A stretch of DNA of 23,963 bases from UBA1563 sp041667115 (GTDB lineage: Bacteria; Bacteroidota; Ignavibacteria; Ignavibacteriales; Ignavibacteriaceae): positions 1 through 23,963 of the forward strand of contig JBAYFO010000055.1 in the NCBI GenBank assembly GCA_041667115.1, in the 5' to 3' direction. Shown here in pieces: positions 16,219-23,963 of this stretch (the first letter of the stretch is position 1; the number at the start of each line of letters is the position of its first letter). Made by a program: the position numbers and the translations under genes. The notes under the pieces are model-generated. The model saw only the letters and a program-made list of their open reading frames with translations, was not told where the DNA came from and made no database searches.

Positions 16219-17073
16219 TTATTTTGTTTTAAATTTTGAACGCGTTATAATCCTAAACAGCAGGCTTAACATTGAGATCATTATTATTAACACTAATGCG
16301 GCGGTCCATGCTTGATTGTTCCAATCCTCAAAAGGAGATTTCGCATAATCGTAAATATACACAGTTAATGATGCCATCGGTTGCATTACTTTTGTTGACC
16401 AGAATCTATTTCCTAATGCAGTGAAAAGTAATGGAGCCGTTTCACCGGCTGCCCGCGACAATCCTAATAAAATTCCGGTGGCAATTCCTTTCCAAGCAGT
16501 TTTTAGAACTATTAAAATAGTGGTTTTCCATTTAGGAATTCCCAGAGCTAACCCCGCTTCTCTTAAGGAATGAGGAACAAGCCTTATCATTTCTTCAGTT
16601 GTCCGGGTAATTGTCGGGATCATTAAAATTCCAAGAGCAATCCCTCCAGCTAATCCCGAAAAATGTTTCATCGGAACAACCACAAGAGTGTATGCAACAA
16701 CGCCAACAACAATAGAAGGAACGCCGCTTAATACATCCGTTAAAAATCTTACTGTTGCACCAAATTTGTTGTTTCCGAATTCGGAGAGATACGTTCCGCT
16801 CATTACTCCCACGGGAATTCCAATTGCTCCACCTATCCCAATCAGCATCAGCGTTCCGACAATTGCATTCGCCATTCCGCCACCGGATTCTCCGACCGGT
16901 TTCGGCATTGCAACAAAGAAATCAAGGTTCAGGTATGCAATCCCCTTTGAGATTGTATAATAGAAAATAAACACAAGCGGAATAATTGCAACAAGCGTTG
17001 CAACCAAAGAAAGCGACATCATAACTGCGCTTGTAATTTTTCTTTTGAGAAAAAAGAATCTTGAGAGTTTCAT
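16219..17073 (-). CDS. pstA: Phosphate ABC transporter permease PstA
   Basis: The 284-residue inner-membrane permease has about six transmembrane segments and the ABC permease loop that contacts PstB (REAGLALGIPKWKTTILIVL, about 177-196). The stretch GVPSIVVGVVAY is characteristic of PstA/PstC. It pairs with PstC as the channel for phosphate. Its ATG overlaps the pstC stop by 4 bases (ATGA), so the two permeases are coupled. Confidence 0.97.
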   Translation of the reverse strand: MKLSRFFFLKRKITSAVMMSLSLVATLVAIIPLVFIFYYTISKGIAYLNLDFFVAMPKPVGESGGGMANAIVGTLMLIGIGGAIGIPVGVMSGTYLSEFGNNKFGATVRFLTDVLSGVPSIVVGVVAYTLVVVPMKHFSGLAGGIALGILMIPTITRTTEEMIRLVPHSLREAGLALGIPKWKTTILIVLKTAWKGIATGILLGLSRAAGETAPLLFTALGNRFWSTKVMQPMASLTVYIYDYAKSPFEDWNNQAWTAALVLIIMISMLSLLFRIITRSKFKTK

Positions 17074-18080
17074 CTTGGCCTCAACTTTCTTTCCATACTC
17101 CAGACCAGTAATTTCGCTAAGGCGTTGATAATGATGGTCAGGACAAAAAGCACTAATGCAAGCTGAATGAGTGAACTTAAATACATTTCACTCGTTGCCT
17201 CAGTAAATTCATTCGCTATAACACTTGCCATTGTGTAAGAAGGATCAAAAAGGGATGGAGAAATTACTGCTCTGTTCCCTATTACCATGGTAACAGCCAT
17301 AGTTTCGCCAACCGCTCTACCAAGGCCTAACATTGTTGCACCGAGAATTCCCGATTTAGCATCTTTCAAAACAATTTTTGTTGATTGCCAGCGTGTAGCG
17401 CCTAATGCCAAAGCCGCTTCTCTTTGAGATTGAGGAACCGACTTTAAAATATCACGCGAAATTGATGAGACAATCGGAAGGACCATAATAGCTAAAATTA
17501 ATACCGCGGCTAACATTCCAAAGCCGTAGGGAGCTCCGGTGAAAAATGGAAGAAATCCCAGATGCTCTGATAAGAAAGGTTCAACATCGTTTCTTATCCA
17601 TGGTACCAAAACAAATATTCCCCATAAGCCATAAACGACCGAAGGGATACCGGCAAGTAATTCAACTAAAAATGATAACGGTTTTTCAAGCCAACCGGGA
17701 GAAAGTTCGGAAAGAAATACTGCTATTCCAATGCTGAGCGGAACACTTATTACAAGAGCAAGAAACGATGAGACGATCGTTCCGTAAATAATAGGCAACG
17801 CACCATAAATTTCCTGCACCGGGTCCCAAACGGAATTTGTTAAAAATGACCAGCCGAATTTATTTATGGAAATTTTTGAACCAACATACATTTCGTACCC
17901 CATCAGAATAACAAGCAGAAAGACCAACACCGCAAAAAGCAGTGTTAGTCTTTCAAAAATGAGGTCGCCTATGTTGTGAGACGAAAAGAACTTTTTAAAC
18001 CGTCCTTTCGGAGCAAACACCGGGGTATTACTCTTAGTCTTCGGGTCTTCTCTATTTATTTGTGTCTCTGAATTATCCAC
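17070..18080 (-). CDS. pstC: Phosphate ABC transporter permease PstC
   Basis: This 336-residue inner-membrane permease starts with a polar cytoplasmic tail of about 40 residues, then about six membrane helices. GIPSVVYGLWG and the EAA loop REAALALGATRWQSTKIVL identify PstC, and GRAVGETMAV is typical. The start is a GTG at 18080 that shares its G with the TAG stop of pstS, so initiation is coupled to pstS. It overlaps pstA by 4 bases. Confidence 0.97.
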   Translation of the reverse strand: MDNSETQINREDPKTKSNTPVFAPKGRFKKFFSSHNIGDLIFERLTLLFAVLVFLLVILMGYEMYVGSKISINKFGWSFLTNSVWDPVQEIYGALPIIYGTIVSSFLALVISVPLSIGIAVFLSELSPGWLEKPLSFLVELLAGIPSVVYGLWGIFVLVPWIRNDVEPFLSEHLGFLPFFTGAPYGFGMLAAVLILAIMVLPIVSSISRDILKSVPQSQREAALALGATRWQSTKIVLKDAKSGILGATMLGLGRAVGETMAVTMVIGNRAVISPSLFDPSYTMASVIANEFTEATSEMYLSSLIQLALVLFVLTIIINALAKLLVWSMERKLRPR

Positions 18081-19126
18081 TATTTTATTTTTTTACCGTT
18101 TGCCGTAATCGAGTTGATATTTTTTTCGCACAATTTTACAACCGCTTTCGGTAGTGGTGCATAGTAAAGTTCGGTAGCAAAAGATTGTCCTTTTACCATC
18201 GACCATTTTAAGAAATTAACAAGGGCTTTAGCTTTTGCTTCATCTTTCATGTTTTTATAAATAAGCAGCCAGGTGAAACCCGAAATCGGGTAAGAATCTT
18301 TTCCTGCCGCATCTGTAATTGAAACGCGAAGATCTGCGGGCATACTCTTGGCAGCTCCTTCAGCGGCAAATGAAACTGATTGGAATGTAGCTTCAACAAA
18401 ATTTCCCGCTTTATTTTTCATATTTGCATATTGGATTTTGTTTTGCACGGCATACGCTAATTCAACATATCCGATAGAACCTGATGTTTGTTTGACAAGT
18501 CCTGCAACACCATCGTTTCCTTTTCCGCCAAGCCCAACAGGCCAGTTAACTGAAGTTCCTTTCCCGACTTTAGATTCCCAGTTTTTGCTGACTTTAGTTA
18601 AATAATCAGTAAAGATGAACGAAGTTCCGCTGCCGTCTGATCTGTGAGTAACAACAATCGCTTTGTTGGGAAGATTCAATTTAGGATTGTCTTTTTTGAT
18701 TTTTGCATCATTCCAGTAAATAATTTTTCCAAGGAAGATATCTGCAAGAACTTCACCGCTTAAATTTAATCCTTTGCCAACGCCCGGCACATTATAACAA
18801 ACAACTACTGCCCCCATTACAGTTGGAATATGAAGAATGTCTGTTCCTTGTTTTGATTTTGCTTCTGCCAACTGCTTATCCGTCATTGGACCGTCGGTTG
18901 CGCCAAAATCTACGGTTCCTTCCGCAATTTGTCTAATTCCGCCGCCGCTTCCGATAGCTTGATAATTGAATTGAACGCCGGTTGCATTTTTATATTGGTC
19001 AAACCATTTTGAGTAAATAACAGCCGGGAATGTTGCCCCGGCGCCGTTTAATTGCAGCTGTGCATGGGTTAACATTGACAATGTAACCGTTAGAAAAAGA
19101 GCCGATATAATTTTTTGAAATTTCAT
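18080..19126 (-). CDS. pstS: Periplasmic phosphate-binding protein PstS
   Basis: This is the solute-binding protein that delivers phosphate to PstCA. The signal peptide ends at ...MLTHAQ (about residue 22). The mature protein opens with NGAGATFPAVIYSKW, the usual PstS start, and carries the phosphate-contacting stretches GSGGGIRQI, DFGATDGPM and HRSDGSGTSFIFTDYL. At 348 residues it is full length. A strong SD (AAGGAG) precedes the ATG, 20 bases after the porin gene, as expected for a highly made binding protein. Confidence 0.97.
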   Translation of the reverse strand: MKFQKIISALFLTVTLSMLTHAQLQLNGAGATFPAVIYSKWFDQYKNATGVQFNYQAIGSGGGIRQIAEGTVDFGATDGPMTDKQLAEAKSKQGTDILHIPTVMGAVVVCYNVPGVGKGLNLSGEVLADIFLGKIIYWNDAKIKKDNPKLNLPNKAIVVTHRSDGSGTSFIFTDYLTKVSKNWESKVGKGTSVNWPVGLGGKGNDGVAGLVKQTSGSIGYVELAYAVQNKIQYANMKNKAGNFVEATFQSVSFAAEGAAKSMPADLRVSITDAAGKDSYPISGFTWLLIYKNMKDEAKAKALVNFLKWSMVKGQSFATELYYAPLPKAVVKLCEKNINSITANGKKIK

Positions 19127-19146
19127 TTTTTTCTCCTTAAATATAA

Positions 19147-20211
19147 TTAAAATGTGTAGGCAAAAGTTACCCGAGCGGTTAAATCCTTAACAGATTTTCC
19201 TTGAACATCTTTAGCCTGATAATTAAATAATTGAACGTTTGGAATTATGCTAACGTTTTTAGCGGCTTTATAATCTAGCCCCGCCATAAAGAAAGAAGTT
19301 CCGTCAGAAACATTATCCGTATTAGGATCGAAGTTATCAAATCTTCCTACCAGTTTTAATGTTTCTGAGAGTGTCCCCCATCCCCAGAGAGAAAAGCCGA
19401 TGCTGGATTGATTTTGCAGCGCTTGAGTTGCAGATTTAGCAAAATTATTTTGAATGGTTCTTGTAAAAGCTTCAACTCCGAACGAATAATCTTCTTTCTG
19501 TTTGTACCCTAAAAATATTGAGCCCACGAATTGATTATTTGATTTTGCCTGTTTATCAAAACTATCCATCTTATTGGCTTTTGCAGCATAATCTGCATGA
19601 ACGGTAGCCTGAATATTTTCCGAAAGTTTGAATTGCAACAGTGTGGAATATCTTTTATACTTATCTGTCTCAGGTGCATTACCGCTGTTATTTGCAAATT
19701 TAACCCAATAATTTACCAAACCGTTACCGGTTAATTTTCCTTTCAAATCAACACCCAAATCTCTTGAAGGAACAATTCCATCAAGGTCTAAAATAGTTTT
19801 TTCTAAAGAGCGATAACCCCAAGCCGCTTCGGAAACATCAAAAGCGGGAGTAGGAGAAATACCAAAAACTAAATCAGAACCACTAAAGATTCCTTTCCAC
19901 TTTAAGTAAGCATCTTTAACCATTACACCAAGTTTGCCGCCGTTTGTGTTAGAGCTAGTGCTCTGGTCACTTTCAAGACGGAAGCGTGAATCAAAATTAT
20001 CAGCAACAGCAAAATCTGTTGTAAAATAAATTCTTCTGAACTGAAATCCACTTAAGTCTTTCTTTGCAATGGCTACATTATCTATGTTATAAAAATAATC
20101 GCTGTACATAAGACCGCTTATTTTAGGTAAATTTTGTGCGGATAGAACATTACACACCAAAGCCACAACGACAAAATGTCGGAATAGTATTCTCACTTTT
20201 TTCTCTCTCAT
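19147..20211 (-). CDS. Outer-membrane porin, probably for phosphate
   Basis: From the ATG at 20211 the product has 354 residues: a signal peptide (MREKKVRILFRHF then VVVALVCNVLSAQ), alternating polar and aromatic strands, and a C-terminal VTFAYTF ending in Phe, the mark of an outer-membrane beta-barrel. The overall pattern (FQFRRIYFTTDF, DAYLKWKG, DLGVDLKGK) fits OprP/OprO-like porins, though I cannot confirm the family by eye. Being first in an operon with pstSCAB-phoU and behind a Pho-like box makes phosphate its likely substrate. An upstream ATG at 20238 in a repeated sequence would add nine residues, but it probably lies at or before the transcription start. Confidence 0.85.
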   Translation of the reverse strand: MREKKVRILFRHFVVVALVCNVLSAQNLPKISGLMYSDYFYNIDNVAIAKKDLSGFQFRRIYFTTDFAVADNFDSRFRLESDQSTSSNTNGGKLGVMVKDAYLKWKGIFSGSDLVFGISPTPAFDVSEAAWGYRSLEKTILDLDGIVPSRDLGVDLKGKLTGNGLVNYWVKFANNSGNAPETDKYKRYSTLLQFKLSENIQATVHADYAAKANKMDSFDKQAKSNNQFVGSIFLGYKQKEDYSFGVEAFTRTIQNNFAKSATQALQNQSSIGFSLWGWGTLSETLKLVGRFDNFDPNTDNVSDGTSFFMAGLDYKAAKNVSIIPNVQLFNYQAKDVQGKSVKDLTARVTFAYTF

Positions 20212-20227
20212 TAAAAATAAATTTTTA

Positions 20228-20247
20228 TTTTCTCTCATTAAAAGTTA
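20228..20247 (-). promoter_or_regulatory. Possible promoter -7 element before the porin gene
   Basis: TAACTTTT at 20247-20240 (minus strand) matches seven of eight positions of the Bacteroidota-type -7 element TAnnTTTG and sits about 20 bases downstream of the TTAACA repeats. If real, transcription starts near 20233, which supports ATG 20211 as the porin start. Weak evidence by itself in such AT-rich DNA. Confidence 0.35.
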
Positions 20248-20267
20248 GCTAAAAATTGCGATGCCAA

Positions 20268-20295
20268 TGTTAAGTAATTGTTAAGAAATTGTTAA
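20268..20295 (-). promoter_or_regulatory. Pho-box-like triple TTAACA direct repeat
   Basis: On the minus strand, TTAACA occurs three times at exactly 11-bp spacing (20295-20290, 20284-20279, 20273-20268), separated by ATTTC and ATTAC. Eleven-base direct repeats are the known architecture of PhoB and PhoP sites; TTAACA with five-base spacers is the Bacillus PhoP form. It lies 57 bases upstream of the porin ATG, ahead of the whole phosphate operon, so activation under phosphate starvation is the likely role. The protein that binds it is not in the window. Confidence 0.7.
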
Positions 20296-20498
20296 AAAAG
20301 GGATTGGAACAGTGAGAATTAATCGCTCATCATTGGAGTAAGTGCAGCGCCGGGAAGGATTTCTGTTTGGTCAGACAGTGATTTGTCGTTACTTGGTCAT
20401 TCGCCATGAGTCATTAAAAAAGCTGGCTACTGAAACCATCCGGTTCCGGCTCAGATTAATCAGAGAATACTCCTTTCAATTAACAACTTAATGAGAGT
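20296..20498. other. Gene-free stretch of raised GC between the second pstS and the porin gene
   Basis: No gene is supported here. Bases 20341-20460 contain 56 G or C in 120, against 15 in 60 at 20221-20280. A short minus-strand frame (about 20331-20400, ending in LTPMMSD and a stop) and an opposite short frame are too small to call. An imperfect GC-rich hairpin near 20421-20453, followed on the minus strand by TTTTTT at 20422-20416, may be a weak terminator for the upstream unit. Confidence 0.4.
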
Positions 20499-21326
20499 TT
20501 ATAAGTTATTCTCCCATAAAGGAATATACCCCGACTTGCGTACAACGTTTTGACCTGCAGGAGAGAGAACCCAATCAATAAAGTTTTTTACAACGCCACC
20601 GGGAGATTTGGTTGTGAAAAAATGGAGATATCTTGTTATCGGATAGGTATCATTTCTCACGTTTTCTTCGTTCGGCTCGATACCGTTGATTTTTGCGTGA
20701 AAGATATGTCCCTTATATCCCATACCACCATAACCAATTGCATTTGTGTTTTTAGAAACGAAATTAACAATTTCTTTTGTCGTAGCTACAACAATAGCGG
20801 ATGAGGAGTAATTCTCATCTTCCATGATGTGTTCTTTAAAATAAAAGTAAGTCCCCGAATTAGGATTTCTTGTAACGGTAGTAATTGAAGTATCTTTTCC
20901 ACCCAAGGCTCTCCAATTACTTATCTTACCGGTGTAAATATCTTTAAGTTGCTGCAAGTTGAAATCTTTTACAGGATTAGAAGGATTTACATAGATGCTT
21001 AATCCATCCTTTGCGATAAGAAAGACTAATCCGAGCGAGCCGTAATAATCGGCAAGAAGTTTAGCTTCTTCAGGCTTTAAATTTCTCGATGCAGTGCAGA
21101 TATCGGTTTTGTTGTTCAGTAAAGCCTTAATACCTTCAGAGGTTCCACCACCTTCAACATGGAGAGATATCCCGGGATATTCTTTCATATAGGCTTCAGC
21201 CAGATTGGATGTTAATACAAACATGGTATCCGATCCTATAATTTTTATCGAACTAGTCCTATAGAGATTTGCAGCACATCCATTTAGCAAAATAAGCAGG
21301 GAAATTAAAAATTTTTTGTGCGTCAT
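20499..21326 (-). CDS. PstS-like phosphate-binding lipoprotein
   Basis: The 275-residue protein has a lipoprotein signal ending in the lipobox LNGC (Cys17), so it should be membrane-anchored. The mature part matches PBP_like_2/PstS proteins: KIIGSDTMFVLTSNLAEAY, EGGGTSEGIKALLN, TASRNLKPEE, NPNSGTYFYFKEHI, and a C-terminal FIDWVLSPAGQNVV. It differs from the periplasmic PstS of the operon in anchor and length and is closer to the PstS forms that work without a dedicated permease gene next door. It may supply phosphate to the same PstCA or sense phosphate; neither can be shown here. Its ATG lies 3 bases after the M28 peptidase gene, so the two are co-transcribed. Confidence 0.9.
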   Translation of the reverse strand: MTHKKFLISLLILLNGCAANLYRTSSIKIIGSDTMFVLTSNLAEAYMKEYPGISLHVEGGGTSEGIKALLNNKTDICTASRNLKPEEAKLLADYYGSLGLVFLIAKDGLSIYVNPSNPVKDFNLQQLKDIYTGKISNWRALGGKDTSITTVTRNPNSGTYFYFKEHIMEDENYSSSAIVVATTKEIVNFVSKNTNAIGYGGMGYKGHIFHAKINGIEPNEENVRNDTYPITRYLHFFTTKSPGGVVKNFIDWVLSPAGQNVVRKSGYIPLWENNL

Positions 21327-21329
21327 ATA

Positions 21330-22979
21330 TTATTTCTTTTCAGCTATTGATCTTAATCGTGCATTGATGAATTGCGAACCCTTTCGCCACTCCGGAGTCT
21401 CTTTACTGTTGGCTAAATTAAAACACAGATCAAATAAAATTTTGGCATGTATGGCAGCCGCTTCACAATCAATGTTCTGGTTCAAATCGTCGAAAGGAGT
21501 GTGATAATAATTAAGATAGTATTTTATAAATGCTTCAGTTACCTCCTCTTCAGACTTAGATTTATTCTTTGTCCCTTCGAGAACTAAAATAGATGGAATA
21601 CCTGCCAAAGCAAATGCTAATTGATCTGATTTATTAAAAGCATCAAAACTTTTAAATTGTGGTGGAATATTTTGTACAGATAGGTTGTACCTTTCAGCAG
21701 TTGAAGTTAGCCATTTGTCTAAAGTGGAAAGCCCGGCTCCAATTCCAACAATACTTTGAAAGTTTTTTAACATAGCTATCCCATCTATATTAATATTTGC
21801 AACGGTTTTGTAGAGAGGGACAATTGGATTCTCAGTATAGTAACTTGATCCAAGCAAACCTTTTTCTTCTCCCGTCGTCGCAATAAAAATGATTGATCTT
21901 TTAGGTTTAACTTCCAAACTTGAAAAAGCATGAGCTAATTCAAGTAAAACCGAAACACCCATAGCGTTATCAAGTGCACCGTTATAGATTGAGTCTTTCT
22001 CAACAGCAGGTCCGATCCCTAAATGATCATAATGCGCGGAAACAATTAAATAAGAATTTTTAAGTTCTTCATCACTTCCCGGAACAATCCCTATAACATT
22101 CGGCGTAATAAAATCACGTTCTTTAAATACACCTCTAAATTTTAATTTTATTGTTAATGGAAACGACTCGATTTTTTTAGCGTTATGCATTTTAATCAAA
22201 TCATCAAAGGTATATTTAGAATTAAGAAAAAGTTTTTCGGCAATGTTTGGGTTCAAAAGAATACTAAGATTACCGGAGACAGAATAGGCAAGCGTAACAT
22301 CTTCAAACGAAAAGTTTTTCCGTACGGCATTCCAATCTTCGAAAGTATTTAATGGAATTTGAATTGTCCCGGCGGCACCTCTTGCAATTGCAATTCTTCT
22401 TTTTGATTCAGGATAGCTGTAAATAGTTGGATATCTACCGTCGAAATAATCTTCGTCTTCGGAATAGGGTTCACCATCCAGGTAAACGACGATTTTCCCT
22501 TCTACGTTTACTGATTGATAATCATTATAATCAAATTCGGGCGCAACTATACCATAACCAACAAAGACTAAAGGTACCGGAACCGGAAGAAATGTTTGCT
22601 GGCCCGATCTATACAGAAAATAATCCTTAGAATAATTTAGATAGGTTGTATCTTCACCCGAAACAAGCATTAACTCGGAGGCATTTAACGGTGTACTTCC
22701 ATGCATAGGGATGTTTTGATAATAAGAATCATCCCCCGGTATTTTATTTAATTTAAAACTAGAAAATTGATTCGAGATATATCTAGCGGCAAGGTTACCT
22801 CCTTTTGTTCCAACTCCTCTTCCTTCTAAAGAATCGTCAGCTAGTATCTCCAAATGCTCTTTTATGGAAGTTGCAGAAATATTACGAAAGGTGGAATAAA
22901 AGGAATGATCCCCTTGTGAGAAAAGATATTGTGGAGCTAAAATCAGCACGATAAAAATATTTAGAAATAAGATATTCAT
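21330..22979 (-). CDS. Secreted M28-family zinc metallopeptidase with PA-like insert
   Basis: The 549-residue protein has a signal peptide (MNILFLNIFIVLILAPQYLFSQ) and acts outside the cytoplasm, probably as an aminopeptidase. The N-terminal region contains LADDSLEGRGVGTKGGNLAA, typical of the family; a PA-like insert lies at about 130-240 (FVGYGIVAPEFDYNDY, GKIVVYLDGEP). The M28 zinc site is complete: His316 (AHYDHLG), Asp337 (ALDNAMG), Glu371-Glu372 (TGEEKG), Asp399 (NIDG) and His493 (YHTPFDD). It is first in a two-gene unit with the PstS-like lipoprotein gene. No SD is evident. The substrate is unknown. Confidence 0.93.
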   Translation of the reverse strand: MNILFLNIFIVLILAPQYLFSQGDHSFYSTFRNISATSIKEHLEILADDSLEGRGVGTKGGNLAARYISNQFSSFKLNKIPGDDSYYQNIPMHGSTPLNASELMLVSGEDTTYLNYSKDYFLYRSGQQTFLPVPVPLVFVGYGIVAPEFDYNDYQSVNVEGKIVVYLDGEPYSEDEDYFDGRYPTIYSYPESKRRIAIARGAAGTIQIPLNTFEDWNAVRKNFSFEDVTLAYSVSGNLSILLNPNIAEKLFLNSKYTFDDLIKMHNAKKIESFPLTIKLKFRGVFKERDFITPNVIGIVPGSDEELKNSYLIVSAHYDHLGIGPAVEKDSIYNGALDNAMGVSVLLELAHAFSSLEVKPKRSIIFIATTGEEKGLLGSSYYTENPIVPLYKTVANINIDGIAMLKNFQSIVGIGAGLSTLDKWLTSTAERYNLSVQNIPPQFKSFDAFNKSDQLAFALAGIPSILVLEGTKNKSKSEEEVTEAFIKYYLNYYHTPFDDLNQNIDCEAAAIHAKILFDLCFNLANSKETPEWRKGSQFINARLRSIAEKK

Positions 22980-23006
22980 TTGCTTAAATGTAAATAAATC
23001 TCAATC

Positions 23007-23048
23007 AAAAAAATAAAAAAAGGACGCCGGTGAGAAACAGCGTCCTTT
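23007..23048 (-). terminator. Intrinsic terminator after the type IX-secreted protein gene
   Basis: A perfect 9-bp inverted repeat, AAAGGACGC (23019-23027) and GCGTCCTTT (23040-23048), has a 12-base loop and is followed on the minus strand by TTTTTTTATTTTTTT. It sits 38 bases after the stop of the gene at the right edge and 28 bases before the M28 peptidase ATG, isolating the two units. Confidence 0.92.
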
Positions 23049-23056
23049 AGAGTAGG

Positions 23057-23092
23057 TGAGAGAGAGAGTGAGAGAGATTTATTTATTTATTT
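23057..23092. repeat. GA-rich and ATTT simple repeats at a gene end
   Basis: A GA dinucleotide tract (23057-23077, with one T interruption) abuts four perfect ATTT units (23077-23092). The ATTT tract overlaps the stop codon of the sorting-domain protein gene (23087-23089), so changes in unit number could alter the last codons. Confidence 0.85.
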
Positions 23093-23963
23093 CAAGAGTG
23101 TCATTTTTTTAGTCAAGTTGAATGAACTGGATTCTATCCTATAGATATACACTCCGCTTGTAAGTCTTGAAGCATCCCAGTTTACATTATAAGTTCCAGC
23201 TTCTCTATAACCGCTTACGAGGTTTGCAACTATCTGTCCAAGTAAATTATAAACTACTAACTTTACATTACCAGATTGCGGTAAAGAAAATCTGATTGTT
23301 GTTGTCGGGTTAAACGGATTCGGATAGTTTTGAGAAAGTTCATATCTGTTAGGAACTCCAGCTGTTGAAAGTTCTTCGTTGACGGATAAAACAACTGAGG
23401 TCATTTTAATTGTTGACCAACCGGACGTCCAATCTTGTGTACCAAATGCGCCGACATAATTTGCATTTGCATCAAAGAACCCATCATTTGGAGGAGTTGC
23501 AGCACCGGTGAGTGCTGGTGAATTAACTAACGGCATAGCATTAGGATTCGGAAGAGCGAAAGGATTGCTCATTCCCGCTGCATCATTATTATCATAATAT
23601 CTATCACCATTTGTTGTAAAATAACCTGCATAATCAAACCCTGAAAAACCTTTGGTTGAATCAATACTCTTTGCAGCCCCGGCTACGATACCATTCTTAA
23701 ACCACCATAATCCGTCTTTCAAATCTATGTTGGTTTGAGTTCCATCAACAAAGACTCCATCTTTTGGCCAGCCAACGAGTAAGGCATTGCTAATTTTATT
23801 CTGCGATGATCTTCTTAAATGCATCCCGTGATCATACTTTACATCTATTTGCGTTGTAGGTGTTGCTTTTGGTCCTATCAAAGTAACATTCCACCAGGTC
23901 GGAGATGTTCTCGGTGTATTCAACGATCCTGTTCCATCGTTATCACTTTCAAATCCGTTTGAA
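23087..23963 (-). CDS. Type IX-secreted surface protein, C-terminal part (runs off right edge)
   Basis: The frame is open to the right edge (it reads NGFESDNDGTGSLN before the first in-window start-like codon, a TTG at 23923), so the true start lies outside. The last 75 or so residues are a type A sorting domain: QNYPNPFNPTTTIRFSLP, VYNLLGQIV, GTYNVNWDAS, GVYIYRI and a Lys end. This domain sends the protein through the outer-membrane type IX system and is removed on export. The upstream part (TSPTWWNVTLIGPKA, MHLRRSSQNKISNALLVGWP) has the rung-like pattern of right-handed beta-helix surface proteins, a guess from pattern only. The substrate or binding target is unknown. Confidence 0.85.
   Translation of the reverse strand, partial: SNGFESDNDGTGSLNTPRTSPTWWNVTLIGPKATPTTQIDVKYDHGMHLRRSSQNKISNALLVGWPKDGVFVDGTQTNIDLKDGLWWFKNGIVAGAAKSIDSTKGFSGFDYAGYFTTNGDRYYDNNDAAGMSNPFALPNPNAMPLVNSPALTGAATPPNDGFFDANANYVGAFGTQDWTSGWSTIKMTSVVLSVNEELSTAGVPNRYELSQNYPNPFNPTTTIRFSLPQSGNVKLVVYNLLGQIVANLVSGYREAGTYNVNWDASRLTSGVYIYRIESSSFNLTKKMTLLK

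Noticed and set aside
23921..23923. TTG at 23923 as the start of the type IX-secreted protein
   Set aside because: The frame stays open to the right edge with similar sequence, so the gene begins outside the window.
1..23963. CRISPR, tRNA, rRNA, prophage or insertion-sequence signals
   Set aside because: No regularly spaced repeat array, cloverleaf, rRNA segment, transposase or integrase frame was seen on either strand.

Overview
The window is AT-rich bacterial chromosome, coding almost entirely on the minus strand; only one gene, a TetR-type regulator, is on the plus strand. The protein cut by the right edge ends in a type IX secretion sorting domain (NYPNPFNPTTTIRF...GVYIYRI...K), which points to the Bacteroidota/Chlorobi group. 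The wording of that tail, together with an [FeFe]-hydrogenase and a separate Pst phosphate locus, looks most like Ignavibacteria (inference). No rRNA, tRNA, CRISPR array, insertion sequence or phage gene was seen. After start correction no gene-free stretch exceeds about 290 bases.

Region 1 (1-1926): the 5' part of a secreted protein gene running off the left edge, then a six-helix membrane histidine kinase with a RegB-like GG-x3-P loop. Region 2 (1964-10005): a compact seven-gene [FeFe]-hydrogenase operon, read from high to low coordinates. It starts with a soluble histidine kinase whose N-terminal half is a ferredoxin plus H-cluster-like domain. A receiver protein, a receiver-PAS-kinase hybrid and a second receiver follow, then the NuoE-like, NuoF-like and catalytic subunits (HydC, HydB, HydA). 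Genes overlap or lie within about 60 bases of each other, and a strong hairpin terminator follows hydA. The likely logic is that an H-cluster-like sensor reads H2 or redox state and signals through a phosphorelay that lacks any visible DNA-binding output. The catalytic trimer probably couples NADH and H2. No H-cluster maturases (HydE, HydF, HydG) are in the window.

Region 3 (10186-13978): aroB and aroK (shikimate pathway), then a membrane-anchored parvulin-type chaperone gene, with an intrinsic terminator wedged between the chaperone gene and aroK. Region 4 (14103-20295): tetR, convergent on a phosphate-uptake operon read as porin-pstS-pstC-pstA-pstB-phoU. In front of the porin gene lie three TTAACA repeats spaced exactly 11 bp, the architecture of a Pho box. 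Region 5 (20499-23963): a second PstS-like lipoprotein gene directly behind an M28 metallopeptidase gene, then a hairpin terminator and the 3' end of the type IX-secreted protein gene.

The most notable items are the H-cluster-like sensor kinase with non-catalytic cysteine motifs heading the hydrogenase operon, the output-less phosphorelay around it, the short HydB, and the Pho-box-like repeat.
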